The notes: a model not told the origin generated them from the letters alone. A DNA stretch of 64,000 nt from Streptosporangium sandarakinum (GCF_013409935.1 NZ_JACCCO010000003.1:1178001-1242000); one strand, 5' to 3'; counted from the first letter of the stretch, positions 11,540-21,757 are shown. Program-made: numbers and translations.

Positions 11540-12673
11540 GTGAGCAGCGAGAGCCCGCGCCAGGAAAATCCCGGGCTGCGGATGGGACGGCCGTTCGGCA
11601 TCCCGGTCTATGTCTCGCCGACCTGGCTGCTGGTCGCGGCGTTCATCACGTTCACCTTCCAGGAGGTCGTGGCCTACCGGCTGCCGCAGCTCAGCCTCCC
11701 GATGACGTACGTCGTCTCCTTCGTCTTCGCGGTCCTGCTGTACGTGTCGGTGCTGCTGCACGAGCTGTCGCACTGCGTGGTCGCCAAGATGTACGGCCTG
11801 CCGGTCCGGCGCGTCACCCTCTACCTCCTCGGCGGCGTCTCGGAGATCGAGCGCGAGCCGGAGACGCCCGGCAGGGAGTTCATGGTCGCCTTCGCCGGGC
11901 CGCTGCTGTCGCTGGGCCTGGGCGCCGCCGGCTACGCCGCCTCGATGTTCATCGACCCCGGCACCGTCCTCGGCGTCCTGGTCTTCCAGCTCTGGCTGGC
12001 CAACCTGGTCGTCGGGATCTTCAACCTCCTGCCCGGCCTGCCGCTGGACGGCGGGCGCATGCTGCGCGCCGGGGTCTGGAAGGCGACCCGCAGCCCCGGC
12101 TCGGGCACGATCGCGGCGGCCTGGACGGGCCGCGTGCTGGCCGTCGTCCTGATCGCGGTGCCGGTCAGCCTGGCGCTGATGAGCGGCCAGGACCCCAGCT
12201 GGGGCATGGTCATCTGGTCGGTGCTGCTGGCCAGCTTCATCTGGATCGGCGCCACCCAGGCGCTGCAGGGCGCCAAGCTGCGGGCCCGCATCCCCCAGCT
12301 GAACGCCCGCTCCCTGGCCCGCCGGGCCGTCGCCGTGACCGGGGACGTGCCGCTGGCCGAGGCGCTGCGCCGGGCCGCCGAGGTGCGCGCGGGCGCGGTG
12401 GTCGTGGTCGGCCACGACGGCCGCCCGACGGGCATCGTCAACGAGGCGGCGGTCGAGGCCACCTCGGAGCACCGCCGTCCCTGGGTGACGGCGGGCTCGC
12501 TGGCGCGCGGCCTCGAACCGTCGCTGGTGCTGGCCGCCGACCTGGTGGGGGAGTCCCTGATCGACGCCATGCGCCAGTCCCCGGCGGGGGAGTACCTCCT
12601 GGTGGAGCGCGACGGCACCGTCTTCGGGGTGCTCGCCACCTCCGACGTCAACCGGATGTTCAGCGGCGTCTGA
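11540..12673 (+). CDS. Site-2-type intramembrane metalloprotease (M50) with CBS domains
   Basis: Membrane zinc protease of 377 aa. The zinc motif HELSH sits in a hydrophobic helix (LLHELSHCVVAKMYG) and the third ligand motif is LPLDGGRML. About six membrane helices occupy residues ~20-240. The C-terminal ~130 residues hold a paired CBS region (VPLAEALRRAAEVRAGAVVV, then YLLVERDGTVFGVLATSDV), as in actinobacterial Rip3-like M50B proteins, suggesting nucleotide-controlled activity. The GTG at 11540 (VSSESPRQENPG) is chosen since the extra N-terminal residues of the longer frame have no family match. Divergent from the nuclease gene across 128 bp. Substrates, probably anti-sigma or other membrane regulators, are unknown. 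Confidence 0.88.
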   Translation: MSSESPRQENPGLRMGRPFGIPVYVSPTWLLVAAFITFTFQEVVAYRLPQLSLPMTYVVSFVFAVLLYVSVLLHELSHCVVAKMYGLPVRRVTLYLLGGVSEIEREPETPGREFMVAFAGPLLSLGLGAAGYAASMFIDPGTVLGVLVFQLWLANLVVGIFNLLPGLPLDGGRMLRAGVWKATRSPGSGTIAAAWTGRVLAVVLIAVPVSLALMSGQDPSWGMVIWSVLLASFIWIGATQALQGAKLRARIPQLNARSLARRAVAVTGDVPLAEALRRAAEVRAGAVVVVGHDGRPTGIVNEAAVEATSEHRRPWVTAGSLARGLEPSLVLAADLVGESLIDAMRQSPAGEYLLVERDGTVFGVLATSDVNRMFSGV

Positions 12674-13010
12674 TCCGCGCCGGGGGTCCGGGCCCGCCGC
12701 CCGCGCGGCGCGGCCGGAGCCATGGGCCGCGTCACGGTCAGGGAGCCGGAGGGCCGTCTCCCGCCTCCCGCGCGGCACGAGCCGGTGGTCCGGGCGGGGT
12801 CGCCGAGGCCGGGAGGGAGCCCGTCCCGCGGCCGTCTGCTGTACTTTTTCCTACGGCCTGGAATGATCGGCGATGTCGGTCCGCCGCATCCCCGCCCCGG
12901 GCCGGCCGGACGCCCCATCCCAGCCACCGAGACTCAGAGGACAGAATGCAGAAACGAGCCGCGTTTTCTCCCCGCACCGAAGGACGGGGCCGTCACGCCG
13001 GGGGTGCTCG
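12674..13010. other. 337-bp gene-free gap before the FHA gene
   Basis: Very GC-rich with one AT-richer patch near 12841-12862 (CTGTACTTTTTCCTACGG) that could belong to the promoter of the FHA gene. No convincing -35/-10 pair, RNA gene or terminator was found. Confidence 0.4.
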
Positions 13011-14363
13011 GTGAGCGGGGACGGCCTGGGAACGGTGCGCCCGCTGCCGGGCAGCGGACTGGTCGCCCGCGTGGAGGGCCTGCTGCTGGTGTGCGACGCG
13101 GCCGAGACCGTCGCCGCGGACCTCCTCGCGGCGCTGCACGACACCGCCGCCTCCGGCGGCGACGGCCGGGCACTGGCCCGCCGGGTGGCCCAGGTGCTGG
13201 CCGTCATGATGGGCGAGCCCGTCGCGTGCGCCGTCGCCGGGTCCGTGGGCGACGGGGTGGCCGTCCTGGTCAGCGGACCCGCCTCCGCGGCGGTCACCGG
13301 CCCGGGCGGAGAGGTACGGCTCGCCGGGCGCGACGCGCTCACCTGGTCGGACCGGCTGGTCCCCGGCCCGGTCACCGGCATCGAGCTGCGCCTGCCGGAG
13401 GCCGGCCCGGCGCATCCGCTGGCCCGGCTGGACGGCGGCGTGGTCGTCGGCGGCGGTATCCTGTGCGACCCGGCCGGCGCCGGGGCCCCGCCCGCGGCCC
13501 GGAGCGCCGTGCCGCGGCAGGCGGAGGCGCCCGCGACGGAGGCCCCGCCGCCCGCGCCCTACCCGATGGGTCCCCCCGACCCCGCCCCGCCGATCCCGGT
13601 CCCGCCGCCGCCGCGGCCGGAGCAGCAGGCGTGGCACCCCGAACCGGGACCGCAGGTCCCGCCGCAGCAGGGTCCGGTGTCCGGCCCGATCCCGGCCGTC
13701 GCGCCGCGGGAGACGGACACCCTGGAGCCCACGGGTGCCATGGAGGCCGCCGGGACGGGCGGCGAGCCCGCCGGGCCGCGCGAGCGGCCGTTCGAGCCCG
13801 AGTCCCGTGAGCGCCAGTTCGCCTCCGAGCCGCCGGCGCAGGGCGGCCCGCAGGCGGCGCCCGAGCCGGAGGCCGCCCCCGCGGCGCAGCCGCTGGTCTA
13901 CGGGGTCGACTGCAAGAACGACCACTTCAACGACCCGCGCGTGCCGTACTGCGCGGTGTGCGGCATCGCCCTCGTGCAGCGCTCGCTCGCCCCCTACCAG
14001 GGGCCGCGCCCGCCGCTGGGCGTGCTGCTGCTCGACGACGGGATGACCCTGCGCCTCGACGCCGACCACCTCGTCGGCCGCGACCCCGACCGGGCGCCGG
14101 AGGTCGCCGACGGCTCGGTCCGCCCGGCGAAGGTCACCAGCCCCGACGGCTCGGTGTCGCGCCGCCACCTGCGGGTGGCGCTGGACGGCTGGGACGTCAA
14201 CCTGATCGACCTCGGCTCGGTCAACGGCACGCAGATCCAGCCGCCGGGCGACCCCAACTTCTACGACATCCCGCCGAACGAGCCGGTCACGATCATGCCG
14301 GGCACGACCGTGCGGATCGGGGTCTCCCGCACCATGCGCTACGAGTCGCACCGCAACCGCTGA
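13011..14363 (+). CDS. FHA-domain protein with zinc-ribbon-like motif and Pro-rich linker
   Basis: Predicted phosphothreonine-binding protein, 450 aa. An N-terminal globular region (residues ~1-150) of unknown fold is followed by a Pro/Ala/Glu-rich disordered linker (~155-295). A CKNDHFNDPRVPYCAVCG stretch (C-x13-C-x2-C) looks like a zinc ribbon. The FHA domain occupies ~335-450, with LVGRDPD, SRRHLRV and the LGSVNGT turn all intact. The GTG at 13011 follows GGGGGTG and is preferred to a start about 46 residues upstream. FHA proteins typically read Ser/Thr kinase signals; a kinase gene lies at 21.8 kb, though no link is shown. Confidence 0.82.
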   Translation: MSGDGLGTVRPLPGSGLVARVEGLLLVCDAAETVAADLLAALHDTAASGGDGRALARRVAQVLAVMMGEPVACAVAGSVGDGVAVLVSGPASAAVTGPGGEVRLAGRDALTWSDRLVPGPVTGIELRLPEAGPAHPLARLDGGVVVGGGILCDPAGAGAPPAARSAVPRQAEAPATEAPPPAPYPMGPPDPAPPIPVPPPPRPEQQAWHPEPGPQVPPQQGPVSGPIPAVAPRETDTLEPTGAMEAAGTGGEPAGPRERPFEPESRERQFASEPPAQGGPQAAPEPEAAPAAQPLVYGVDCKNDHFNDPRVPYCAVCGIALVQRSLAPYQGPRPPLGVLLLDDGMTLRLDADHLVGRDPDRAPEVADGSVRPAKVTSPDGSVSRRHLRVALDGWDVNLIDLGSVNGTQIQPPGDPNFYDIPPNEPVTIMPGTTVRIGVSRTMRYESHRNR

Positions 14364-14370
14364 CCGGCTC

Positions 14371-14386
14371 CGGGGAGGCCTCCCCG
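14371..14386. terminator. 16-bp perfect palindrome between convergent genes
   Basis: CGGGGAGGCCTCCCCG lies 7 nt after the FHA gene stop. The following 90 nt repeat GGGGAGGC-type blocks, giving several alternative GC hairpins before the convergent acetyltransferase gene ends. Probable bidirectional termination. Confidence 0.5.
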
Positions 14387-14477
14387 CGCCTCCCCGGCCC
14401 GGGGAGGCGCCGCCTGGCCTAGGGAGGCGCCGCCCGGCCCCGGGGAGGCCCCTGGGCCGTCCGGGCGGGCCGATCCG

Positions 14478-15584
14478 TCAGGCCCCGGCCGTCCGGGCGC
14501 GATACCACAGCAGGTCGTCCACGCGCGTGCCGCCGGGGCCGGGGAGCCTGCCGTGCAGCAGCGCCTCCCGGGTGAAGCCCGCGCGCTCCAGCACGCGGTG
14601 GGAGGCGATGTTGTCCGGCGAGGTGCCGGCCACGATCCGGGCCAGCGGGGTGTGCGCCAGAGCCCACTCCGTGAGCAGGTCCACCGCGCGGGAGGCGAAC
14701 CCCCTGCCCCGGAACTCCGGCAGCAGGCTGTAGCCGGTCATGGCCTCGCCCAGCGGGGGGATGATCGCGCTGAGCTGGATGTGCCCGGCGAAGGCGCCGG
14801 TGGTGGCGTCCCGTACGGCGAGCTCGACCCGCTCGCCGGCCAGCCACAGCATGCCCGCCTCCCGGCAGAACCGCTCGCTGTCGTCGGGGTCGGGCGCCTC
14901 CGGCGGGACGCTGTGGGCCACGACGTCCGGCAGGCTCTGCAGGGCGTGGTAGTCGTCGGCGTCGCCGGCCTCCAGCGGCGTCAGCCGTACGACGCCGTCG
15001 GTCAGCGAGCCGCCGGGCAGGTCCGGGAGGAGCGACCGTACCCGCTCACCCGAGTCGGTGGCCAGCCGGGCGAAGGACGCCAGGTCGCCGCGGGTGCCGT
15101 CGCGGCGGGGCTCGGCCGCGCGCCGCACGCCCTCCCGGCCGAAGCCGGCGGCCATCGCGACCCGCTGGCTGGGGAGGTTCTCCACGTCGGCCAGCAGCTC
15201 CACGCGCGCCACCCCGTGGGCGAAGGCGCGCTCCGTCAGCGCCCGGGTGGCAGCGGTGGCGACGCCGCGGCCCCGCGCCCACGGCGCGATGAGGTAGCCG
15301 ACCTCGGCGTTGCCGCGCGGGTCGGACGGCTTGAGGCTGATGTTGCCCAGCCACTCGCCGGTGCCGGCGTCCGCCACGGCGAAGGAGGCGCCGCCGTTGC
15401 CCCATGTCCGCCCGGCGACCTCCAGATAGGAGGACGCGTCGGCGAGGGTGTACGGCACCCGGACGCTCGGGACGAACCGGATGATCAGCGGATCGGCGCA
15501 GGCCCTGACCATCGGTTCCAGGTCGGCGGGGGTCACCTCGCGCAGGAGGACGGAACCGGCGGGGATGACGTCTCTGGGGAACAC
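14478..15584 (-). CDS. Tandem GNAT (RimJ/RimL-type) acetyltransferase
   Basis: Two RimJ/RimL-like acetyltransferase domains in one 368-aa chain. Domain 1 (~10-175) has LREVTPADLEPMVRACAD, GYLIAPWARGRGVAT and VENLPSQRVAMAAGFGREG; domain 2 (~195-360) has RLTPLEAGDADDYHALQS, GYSLLPEFRGRGFAS and SPDNIASHRVLERAGFTREA. Both keep the acetyl-CoA loop. The start is uncertain: GTG 15584 has GGAGG immediately adjacent, and no better codon lies before 15701 without overlapping the divergent trmI promoter. Acceptor unknown; RimJ/RimL relatives modify ribosomal protein N-termini, others modify small amines. Confidence 0.8.
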   Translation of the reverse strand: MFPRDVIPAGSVLLREVTPADLEPMVRACADPLIIRFVPSVRVPYTLADASSYLEVAGRTWGNGGASFAVADAGTGEWLGNISLKPSDPRGNAEVGYLIAPWARGRGVATAATRALTERAFAHGVARVELLADVENLPSQRVAMAAGFGREGVRRAAEPRRDGTRGDLASFARLATDSGERVRSLLPDLPGGSLTDGVVRLTPLEAGDADDYHALQSLPDVVAHSVPPEAPDPDDSERFCREAGMLWLAGERVELAVRDATTGAFAGHIQLSAIIPPLGEAMTGYSLLPEFRGRGFASRAVDLLTEWALAHTPLARIVAGTSPDNIASHRVLERAGFTREALLHGRLPGPGGTRVDDLLWYRARTAGA

Positions 15585-15686
15585 CCTCCAAGTGCTATCA
15601 GTTCCTCCCGAAAGGAGCGAACGAATTGCCTCCTCCGCGCGTCCGGCGGCCCCGCCGCCCGGGATCGGGGGCACCCCGCGCGCCGA

Positions 15687-15692
15687 TAACCT
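15687..15692 (+). promoter_or_regulatory. Leaderless promoter -10 (TAACCT) for trmI
   Basis: TAACCT ends 7 nt before the trmI ATG at 15700, the spacing expected when transcription begins at the start codon itself. No ribosome-binding site precedes this ATG, in agreement. Confidence 0.5.
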
Positions 15693-15699
15693 TGCGTTC

Positions 15700-16566
15700 A
15701 TGGGTTTTCGCAGGCATGGGCCCTTCAGGGCCGGGGATCAGGTTCAGCTCACCGACCCCAAGAACAAGCGCCACACGGTGACGCTGAAGGAGGACGGGGT
15801 CTTCCACACCCACAAGGGTGCGATCCCGCACAGCGACCTCATCGGGCAGCCCGAGGGGTCGGTGGTCCGTTCGTCCGGCGGCACCCAGTACCTCGCGTTC
15901 CGGCATCTGCTCCAGGACTACACGCTGTCCATGCCGCGCGGCGCGGCGGTCATCTACCCCAAGGACTCGGCGCAGATCGTCGCGATGGCCGACGTCTTCC
16001 CCGGCGCGCGCGTCGTCGAGGCGGGGGTCGGCTCCGGCGCGCTGACGTGTTTCCTGCTGCGCGCGGTGGGCACGGAGGGCAAGGTGACGTCCTACGAGCG
16101 GCGCGCGGACTTCGCGGAGGTGGCCACCAAGAACGTGGAGAAGTTCTACGGCGGCCCGATGGAGCAGTGGCGCCTGGTGGTCGGGGACTTCGCCGAAGCG
16201 CTCGACGAGAGTGACGTCGACCGGATCATTCTCGACATGCTCGCGCCGTGGGAGTGCGTGGACGCCGCGGCCAAGGCGCTCACGCCCGGCGGGGTGATCT
16301 GCTGTTATGTGGCGACCACCACGCAGTTGTCGCGAACGGTCGAAACTCTGCGCGAACACGGGAGTTTCACCGAGCCCCACGCGTGGGAGACCCTGGTTCG
16401 CGACTGGCACGTCGAGGGGCTCGCCGTACGGCCCGACCACCGGATGGTCGGACACACCGGATTCCTCGTCACCGCCCGTCGCATGGCGGACGGGGTGACC
16501 CCACCACCCCGGCGTAGGCGTCCGGCAAAGGGAGCGTATGGCGAGGACTCGACTTCCACCGCATGA
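15700..16566 (+). CDS. trmI: tRNA (adenine-58-N1)-methyltransferase TrmI
   Basis: S-adenosylmethionine-dependent enzyme that methylates A58 in the tRNA T-loop, 288 aa. An N-terminal small beta domain (FRAGDQVQLTDPKNKRHTVT) precedes the Rossmann methyltransferase. The AdoMet motif is VVEAGVGSGALTCFLL (~residue 105), then VTSYERRADFAEVATKNV and RIILDMLAPWE. The C-terminus ends in a basic tail (PPPRRRRPAK). Length and order match Rv2118c of M. tuberculosis, also next to the proteasome ATPase gene. Divergent from the tandem acetyltransferase gene. Confidence 0.93.
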   Translation: MGFRRHGPFRAGDQVQLTDPKNKRHTVTLKEDGVFHTHKGAIPHSDLIGQPEGSVVRSSGGTQYLAFRHLLQDYTLSMPRGAAVIYPKDSAQIVAMADVFPGARVVEAGVGSGALTCFLLRAVGTEGKVTSYERRADFAEVATKNVEKFYGGPMEQWRLVVGDFAEALDESDVDRIILDMLAPWECVDAAAKALTPGGVICCYVATTTQLSRTVETLREHGSFTEPHAWETLVRDWHVEGLAVRPDHRMVGHTGFLVTARRMADGVTPPPRRRRPAKGAYGEDSTSTA

Positions 16567-16772
16567 TGACGATTCAGCCACGAGAGCACGTAGGCGTGTT
16601 ACATGACGCCAGACGGTCGTGTTCTTATGCTTCTACGCACTAACCGCTTCATAAGGGATTAATCGCCAGATACTTAATGTAGCTATACGAACACTGCTCT
16701 ACCAGGTAACTGACAGCCCCCGGATGGGTAGGGTTTTGAGTAGTCGGTCTCGACTGGGAAGGAGGTGACGCC
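16567..16772 (+). promoter_or_regulatory. AT-rich leader/promoter region of arc
   Basis: These 206 nt are markedly richer in A+T than any neighbouring gap, especially 16600-16700. TATACG at 16684-16689 is a possible -10, but no clear -35 partner was found. The region ends in AAGGAGGTGA, an almost ideal ribosome-binding site for the arc GTG at 16773. Confidence 0.5.
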
Positions 16773-18536
16773 GTGGCAGCTCGCGATGACGCCGAAGCTC
16801 GGGCCGCGCAGCGCGAACGGGAGGTCGCTGACCTCAGAACGCAGGTCTCCTTCCTGCAGGAGGAGATCACCGCGTTGCGTCGGAAGCTGACGGAGTCTCC
16901 CCGGCAGGCCAGAGTCCTCGAAGAGCGTCTCCATGAGGTGCAGGCGAATCTCGCGGCCGTCACCGGTCAGAACGAGCGTCTGGTGTCGACCCTCAAGGAG
17001 GCCAGAGACCAGATCGTCGCGCTCAAGGAGGAGGTCGACCGGTTGGCGCAGCCGCCGTCCGGGTTCGGCGTCTTCCTCGAGGCCAGAGAAGACGGCACGG
17101 TGGAGGTCTTCACCGGCGGCCGCAAGCTCCGAGTGAACGTCAGCCCCGCGGTGGACGTCGAGTCGCTCAAGCGTGGCCAGGAGGTCATGCTGAACGAGGC
17201 GCTCAACGTGGTGGAGGCCCTCGGATACGAGGAGATCGGCGAGATCGTGATGCTCAAGGAGCTCCTTGAGGACGGCCAGCGCGCGCTGGTGATCTCGCAC
17301 GCCGACGAGGAACGGGTGGTGCGGCTGGCGGAGTCGCTGCTCGACCAGCCGATCCGCGCCGGCGACTCGCTGCTGATGGAATCGCGCTCCGGCTACGTCT
17401 ACGAGCGCATCCCCAAGTCCGAGGTCGAGGAGCTCGTCCTGGAGGAGGTGCCCGACATCTCCTACGAGGAGATCGGCGGGCTCATGCGGCAGATCGAGCA
17501 GATCAGGGACGCCATCGAGCTTCCCTACCTGCACGCCGACCTGTTCCGCGAGCACAAGCTGCGTCCTCCCAAGGGTGTGCTGCTGTACGGCCCGCCCGGC
17601 TGCGGCAAGACCCTGATCGCCAAGGCCGTCGCCAACTCCCTGGCCAAGCAGGTCGCGGAGAAGACCGGTCAGTCCGGCAAGAGCTTCTTCCTCAACATCA
17701 AGGGACCGGAGCTCCTCAACAAGTACGTCGGCGAGACCGAGCGGCACATCCGCCTGGTCTTCCAGCGGGCCCGTGAGAAGGCGTCCGAGGGCACCCCGGT
17801 GATCGTGTTCTTCGACGAGATGGACTCGATCTTCCGGACCCGCGGCTCGGGGGTCTCCTCCGACGTCGAGAACACCATCGTTCCCCAGCTCCTCAGCGAG
17901 ATCGACGGCGTCGAGGGCCTGGAGAACGTGATCGTGATCGGCGCGTCCAACCGCGAGGACATGATCGACCCGGCGATCCTGCGGCCCGGCCGCCTGGACG
18001 TCAAGATCAAGATCGAGCGGCCGGACGCCGAGGCGGCCAAGGACATCTTCTCCAAGTACCTCACCGAGGGACTGCCGCTGCACCCGGACGACATCTCCGA
18101 GCACAACGGCGACCGCACCGCGACCGTCGCCGCGATGATCCAGAGGGTCGTCGAGCGGATGTACACCGAGAGCGAGGAGAACCGCTTCCTCGAGGTGACC
18201 TACGCCAACGGCGACAAGGAGGTCCTGTACTTCAAGGACTTCAACTCCGGGGCCATGATCCAGAACATCGTGGACCGCAGCAAGAAGATGGCGATCAAGC
18301 AGTTCCTGGAGAGCGGGCAGAAGGGCCTGCGGATCCAGCACCTGCTGGCCGCCTGCGTCGACGAGTTCTCCGAGAACGAGGACCTGCCCAACACCACCAA
18401 CCCCGACGACTGGGCCCGCATCTCCGGCAAGAAGGGCGAGCGGATCGTCTACATCCGCACCCTCGTGACGGGCAAGCAGGGCACCGAGGCCGGCCGGTCC
18501 ATCGACACGGTGGCCAACACCGGTCAGTACCTCTAG
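16773..18536 (+). CDS. arc: Proteasome-associated ATPase ARC/Mpa
   Basis: AAA+ ring ATPase that recognises Pup on tagged proteins, unfolds them and feeds them into the PrcAB core; 587 aa. N-terminal coiled coil ~1-90 ([20 protein letters not shown]), tandem OB folds ~95-240, AAA module with Walker A GPPGCGKT, Walker [10 protein letters not shown], and sensor/Arg-finger ILRPGRLD. The chain ends QYL, the C-terminal penultimate-Tyr motif that docks on the 20S alpha ring. Strong ribosome site before the GTG at 16773. In mycobacteria dop follows closely; here an acyltransferase gene intervenes. Confidence 0.97.
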   Translation: MAARDDAEARAAQREREVADLRTQVSFLQEEITALRRKLTESPRQARVLEERLHEVQANLAAVTGQNERLVSTLKEARDQIVALKEEVDRLAQPPSGFGVFLEAREDGTVEVFTGGRKLRVNVSPAVDVESLKRGQEVMLNEALNVVEALGYEEIGEIVMLKELLEDGQRALVISHADEERVVRLAESLLDQPIRAGDSLLMESRSGYVYERIPKSEVEELVLEEVPDISYEEIGGLMRQIEQIRDAIELPYLHADLFREHKLRPPKGVLLYGPPGCGKTLIAKAVANSLAKQVAEKTGQSGKSFFLNIKGPELLNKYVGETERHIRLVFQRAREKASEGTPVIVFFDEMDSIFRTRGSGVSSDVENTIVPQLLSEIDGVEGLENVIVIGASNREDMIDPAILRPGRLDVKIKIERPDAEAAKDIFSKYLTEGLPLHPDDISEHNGDRTATVAAMIQRVVERMYTESEENRFLEVTYANGDKEVLYFKDFNSGAMIQNIVDRSKKMAIKQFLESGQKGLRIQHLLAACVDEFSENEDLPNTTNPDDWARISGKKGERIVYIRTLVTGKQGTEAGRSIDTVANTGQYL

Positions 18537-18538
18537 GA

Positions 18539-18845
18539 CCGTCGCCACACCGGCGTACGGCGAGCGCGTTCGCGGCGCGACCCCGGCGGGGGCCGCGCCG
18601 CGAGGCGTGTCCGGGCCGGTACGGCGTGTCCGGCCGTACGGCGGGCCCTGGCCTGTCGGCCGCGGTCCGGGACCGTGCGGTCCGCGGGCCGCGACGGGCC
18701 GCGACGGTGCCGGGCCGGGCGCGCGGGGCGGCCCCGGCGCACCGGCCGTCCCGTCCGTCACACAAGTGTGATCACACCACCGGGAACCCAGGTGATCCAG
18801 CGGCCGTCCAACCGACGTGCGTGATCATTCAGGCGCGGTCATCCG
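18539..18845. promoter_or_regulatory. 307-bp gap with overlapping palindromes (18758-18777)
   Basis: GC-rich gap with no gene. TCACACAAGTGTGATCACAC at 18758-18777 contains two overlapping dyads: TCACAC-AA-GTGTGA and the perfect 12-mer GTGTGATCACAC, i.e. three alternating half-sites. It lies ~70 nt upstream of the acyltransferase GTG and is a good operator candidate; the binding protein is unknown. Confidence 0.5.
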
Positions 18846-20108
18846 GTGACCGGCGCGGGGTCTCGCGGGACGGTCCGGGGGAGTGGCCGTCTCGCCGAGC
18901 TGGACCTCCTCCGTTTCGTCGCCGCCCTGGCGGTGCTCTCCTTCCACTACTTCATCGCCTTCGCCTCGGTGTGGGGCGAGCGGCCGGCGAAGCTCTTCCC
19001 CGCGATCTCGACCCTCTCGGGACTCGGCATCCTCGGCGTCGAGCTGTTCTTCATGATCAGCGGCTTCGTCATCCTGATGAGCATCTGGGGCCGCGGCCTC
19101 GGCGCGTTCGCCCTCTCCCGGCTGGTGCGGCTCTTCCCCGCCTACTGGGTCAGCGTCGCCGTCACCGCCGCCCTCTACGGCCTGACCGGCGCCACCGCCC
19201 TGGACCCCAAGCTCAGCCCCGCCGAGTACGGGGTCAACCTCACGATGCTGCAGCGGGCCTTCGGCGTCTACGACGCCACCGGCGTCTACTGGTCCCTGTG
19301 GGCCGAGCTCCGCTTCTACGTGCTCATCTCGATCCTGGTGATCGCCGGCGTGACGCTCAACCGGTGCCTGGTCTTCATGGGCGTCTGGCTGCTGGCGGCC
19401 GGTCTCCTGTCCGGCAGCGACCAGGCGTGGGTGGACCTCGTCGTGATGCCGAAGTACGCGCCGTACTTCGTCGGCGGCATGGCCTTCTTCCTGATGACCA
19501 GGTTCGGCCCCCGCCTCGTCCTGTGGTGCCTGGCCGGGATCAGCGCCGGGCTGGCCGTCAGCGCCGCCATGGAGCGGGTGGCCGGACGGATCGGGCTGGT
19601 CGGCTACGCGGCCATGCCCGTGCCCCCGTGGGCCGTGGCCGCCACCGTCATCGGCTTCTACGTGCTGATGGCGCTGGTCGCGCTCGGCCTGCTGCGCCGG
19701 CTGCGGTGGCGCGGCCTGGTCACGCTGGGCGTGCTCACCTACCCCCTGTACCTCTTCCACACCGCGGCGGCCGTGCTGATCGTCCCCGCCCTGCGCGACG
19801 TCCTCCCGCCCTGGCTGACCGCCCTGGTCACCGTCGCGGCCGCGATGGCCTTCTCCTACCTCGTGTACCGGGTGGCCGAGCGGCCGGTCCAGGAGTTCGT
19901 CAGGGCGAGGACGCGCCGGGCCGCCCCGCCGCCGGTGCCCGCCCCGCCGCCGGTCCCCGTGGCCCAGGCGTTCCCGGCCCCCGCCACCGCGCCGGCGTTC
20001 CCCGCCGCGCCGCCGGTCGCCTCCGCGGCCCCGGCTTTCCCGCCCGGCCCGCCCCCGAATCCCCGCCCGGATCCCTGGGCGACGGGTGAAAAGGCTTCGT
20101 TGCCATAA
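18846..20108 (+). CDS. Acyltransferase-3 family membrane protein (OafA-like)
   Basis: Integral-membrane O-acyltransferase of 420 aa. Around ten hydrophobic helices span residues ~17-350. Family motifs: [20 protein letters not shown] (the conserved RxxAxxxVxxxH region), [21 protein letters not shown] and [13 protein letters not shown] Pro/Ala-rich cytoplasmic tail fills ~355-420. These proteins acylate exported glycans or lipids; the target is unknown. The GTG at 18846 has no obvious ribosome site. Its position between arc and dop is not part of the conserved proteasome order and suggests an insertion. Confidence 0.83.
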   Translation: MTGAGSRGTVRGSGRLAELDLLRFVAALAVLSFHYFIAFASVWGERPAKLFPAISTLSGLGILGVELFFMISGFVILMSIWGRGLGAFALSRLVRLFPAYWVSVAVTAALYGLTGATALDPKLSPAEYGVNLTMLQRAFGVYDATGVYWSLWAELRFYVLISILVIAGVTLNRCLVFMGVWLLAAGLLSGSDQAWVDLVVMPKYAPYFVGGMAFFLMTRFGPRLVLWCLAGISAGLAVSAAMERVAGRIGLVGYAAMPVPPWAVAATVIGFYVLMALVALGLLRRLRWRGLVTLGVLTYPLYLFHTAAAVLIVPALRDVLPPWLTALVTVAAAMAFSYLVYRVAERPVQEFVRARTRRAAPPPVPAPPPVPVAQAFPAPATAPAFPAAPPVASAAPAFPPGPPPNPRPDPWATGEKASLP

Positions 20109-20150
20109 CTGTCCGGCCACCGGGCATAGTGAAAGGTCTAGGGTCGGGGA

Positions 20151-20156
20151 TATATA
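20151..20156 (+). promoter_or_regulatory. Candidate -10 (TATATA) for dop
   Basis: TATATA stands out in the 86-nt gap after the acyltransferase gene. TAGTGA at 20128-20133, 17 nt upstream, is a weak -35 candidate. The dop ATG follows 38 nt downstream, so dop probably has its own promoter rather than depending on arc. Confidence 0.5.
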
Positions 20157-20194
20157 CGGCGGAGGAGACAGTCCCGGATGAACAGAGGATGCGC

Positions 20195-21712
20195 ATGACG
20201 GTACGGCGGGTGATGGGCATCGAGACCGAATACGGCATCTCCGTGCCCGGACAGCCGGGGGCCAACGCGATGGTGACCTCGTCCCAGGTCGTCAACGCCT
20301 ACCTGGCCGCCTCCGCGGCCAGGGCCAGGCGGGCACGGTGGGACTTCGAGGAGGAGAACCCCCTCCGCGACGCGCGGGGCTTCGACCTGTCCCGCGAGAT
20401 GGCCGACCAGAGTCAGCTCACCGACGAGGACCTGGGCCTGGCCAACGTGATCCTCACGAACGGCGCCCGGCTCTACGTGGACCACGCCCATCCCGAATAC
20501 TCCACTCCCGAGTGCACCAACCCACGAGCCGCGGTGATCTGGGACAAGGCGGGGGAGCGGGTCATGCAGGACGCCGCGGTCCGCGCCTCGGCGATCCCCT
20601 CCAACGCTCCCATCCAGCTCTACAAGAACAACACCGACAACAAGGGCGCCTCCTACGGCTGCCACGAGAACTACCTGATGCGGCGGGCCACGCCGTTCGC
20701 CGACATCGTCCGGCACCTGACGCCGTTCTTCGTGTCCCGTCAGGTCGTCACCGGCGCCGGCCGGGTCGGCATCGGCCAGGACTCCCGTGGCGAGGGCTTC
20801 CAGATCAGCCAGCGGGCCGACTTCTTCGAGGTCGAGGTGGGCCTGGAGACCACGCTCAAGCGGCCGATCATCAACACCCGCGACGAGCCGCACGCCGACC
20901 CCGACAAGTACCGGCGCCTGCACGTCATCATCGGCGACGCCAACATGTCGGAGATCTCCACCTATCTCAAGCTCGGCTCCACCGCGCTCGTCCTCGCCAT
21001 GATCGAGGACGGCTACTTCACGCGTGACCTCTCCGTGGAGAACCCCGTCCAGGCGCTGCGCGCGGTCTCCCACGACCCGACCCTCAAGTACGAGATCGCC
21101 ATGCGCGACGGCCGCCGGCTGACCGCCGTCCAGCTCCAGATGGAGTACCTGGAGCTGGCGCGCAAGTACGCGGAGGAGCGCAGCGGCAACGGCGTCGACG
21201 AGGTCACCAAGGATGTCCTCGACCGCTGGGAGTCGGTCCTCACCCGCCTGGCCGAGGACCCGATGCAGCTGGCCGGCGAACTCGACTGGGTGGCCAAGCT
21301 GGAACTGCTGGAGGGCTACCGCAGCCGCGACGGCCTGGCCTGGTCCCACCCGCGCCTGCAGCTCGTCGACCTGCAGTACTCCGACATCCGTCCCGACCGC
21401 GGCCTGTACAACCGGCTGGTCGCCCGCGGGCGGATGCGGCGCCTGGTCACGGAGGAGGAGGTCCAGCGGGCCATCGAGGCTCCGCCCAGCGACACCCGGG
21501 CCTACTTCCGGGGCCGCTGCCTGAGCCAGTTCAGCGAGTCGGTCGCCGCCGCGTCCTGGGACTCGGTGATCTTCGACATCCCCGGCCGCGAGTCGCTGCA
21601 GCGCGTCCCCACCCTGGAGCCGCTGCGCGGCACCAAGGCCCACGTGGGCGAGCTGTTCGACCGCTGCCGCACCGCCGCCGACCTGGTCAGCGCCCTCACC
21701 GGCGACCGGTGA
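20195..21712 (+). CDS. dop: Depupylase/deamidase Dop
   Basis: Removes Pup from conjugates and can deamidate a C-terminal Gln of Pup; 505 aa, glutamine-synthetase-like fold. The N-terminus [16 protein letters not shown] carries the catalytic Glu pair. Residues ~30-75 form the Dop-specific loop absent from PafA ([15 protein letters not shown] then [10 protein letters not shown]). [33 protein letters not shown] and [12 protein letters not shown] are shared with PafA. ATG 20195 is preferred over 20189 because AGAGGA lies 5 nt upstream. Because Pup here ends in Glu, only the depupylase function seems needed for this substrate. Confidence 0.95.
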   Translation: MTVRRVMGIETEYGISVPGQPGANAMVTSSQVVNAYLAASAARARRARWDFEEENPLRDARGFDLSREMADQSQLTDEDLGLANVILTNGARLYVDHAHPEYSTPECTNPRAAVIWDKAGERVMQDAAVRASAIPSNAPIQLYKNNTDNKGASYGCHENYLMRRATPFADIVRHLTPFFVSRQVVTGAGRVGIGQDSRGEGFQISQRADFFEVEVGLETTLKRPIINTRDEPHADPDKYRRLHVIIGDANMSEISTYLKLGSTALVLAMIEDGYFTRDLSVENPVQALRAVSHDPTLKYEIAMRDGRRLTAVQLQMEYLELARKYAEERSGNGVDEVTKDVLDRWESVLTRLAEDPMQLAGELDWVAKLELLEGYRSRDGLAWSHPRLQLVDLQYSDIRPDRGLYNRLVARGRMRRLVTEEEVQRAIEAPPSDTRAYFRGRCLSQFSESVAAASWDSVIFDIPGRESLQRVPTLEPLRGTKAHVGELFDRCRTAADLVSALTGDR

Positions 21713-21718
21713 GCCCGC

Positions 21719-21746
21719 CGCCGCGCGGGGGCGCCCCCGCGCGGCG
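21719..21746. terminator. 28-bp perfect palindrome between dop and kinase gene
   Basis: Two 14-bp complementary arms (CGCCGCGCGGGGGC and its complement) abut with no spacer, 6 nt after the dop stop and 11 nt before the end of the convergent kinase gene. Likely a bidirectional terminator. Confidence 0.6.
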
Positions 21747-21757
21747 CGTCCGGCGGG

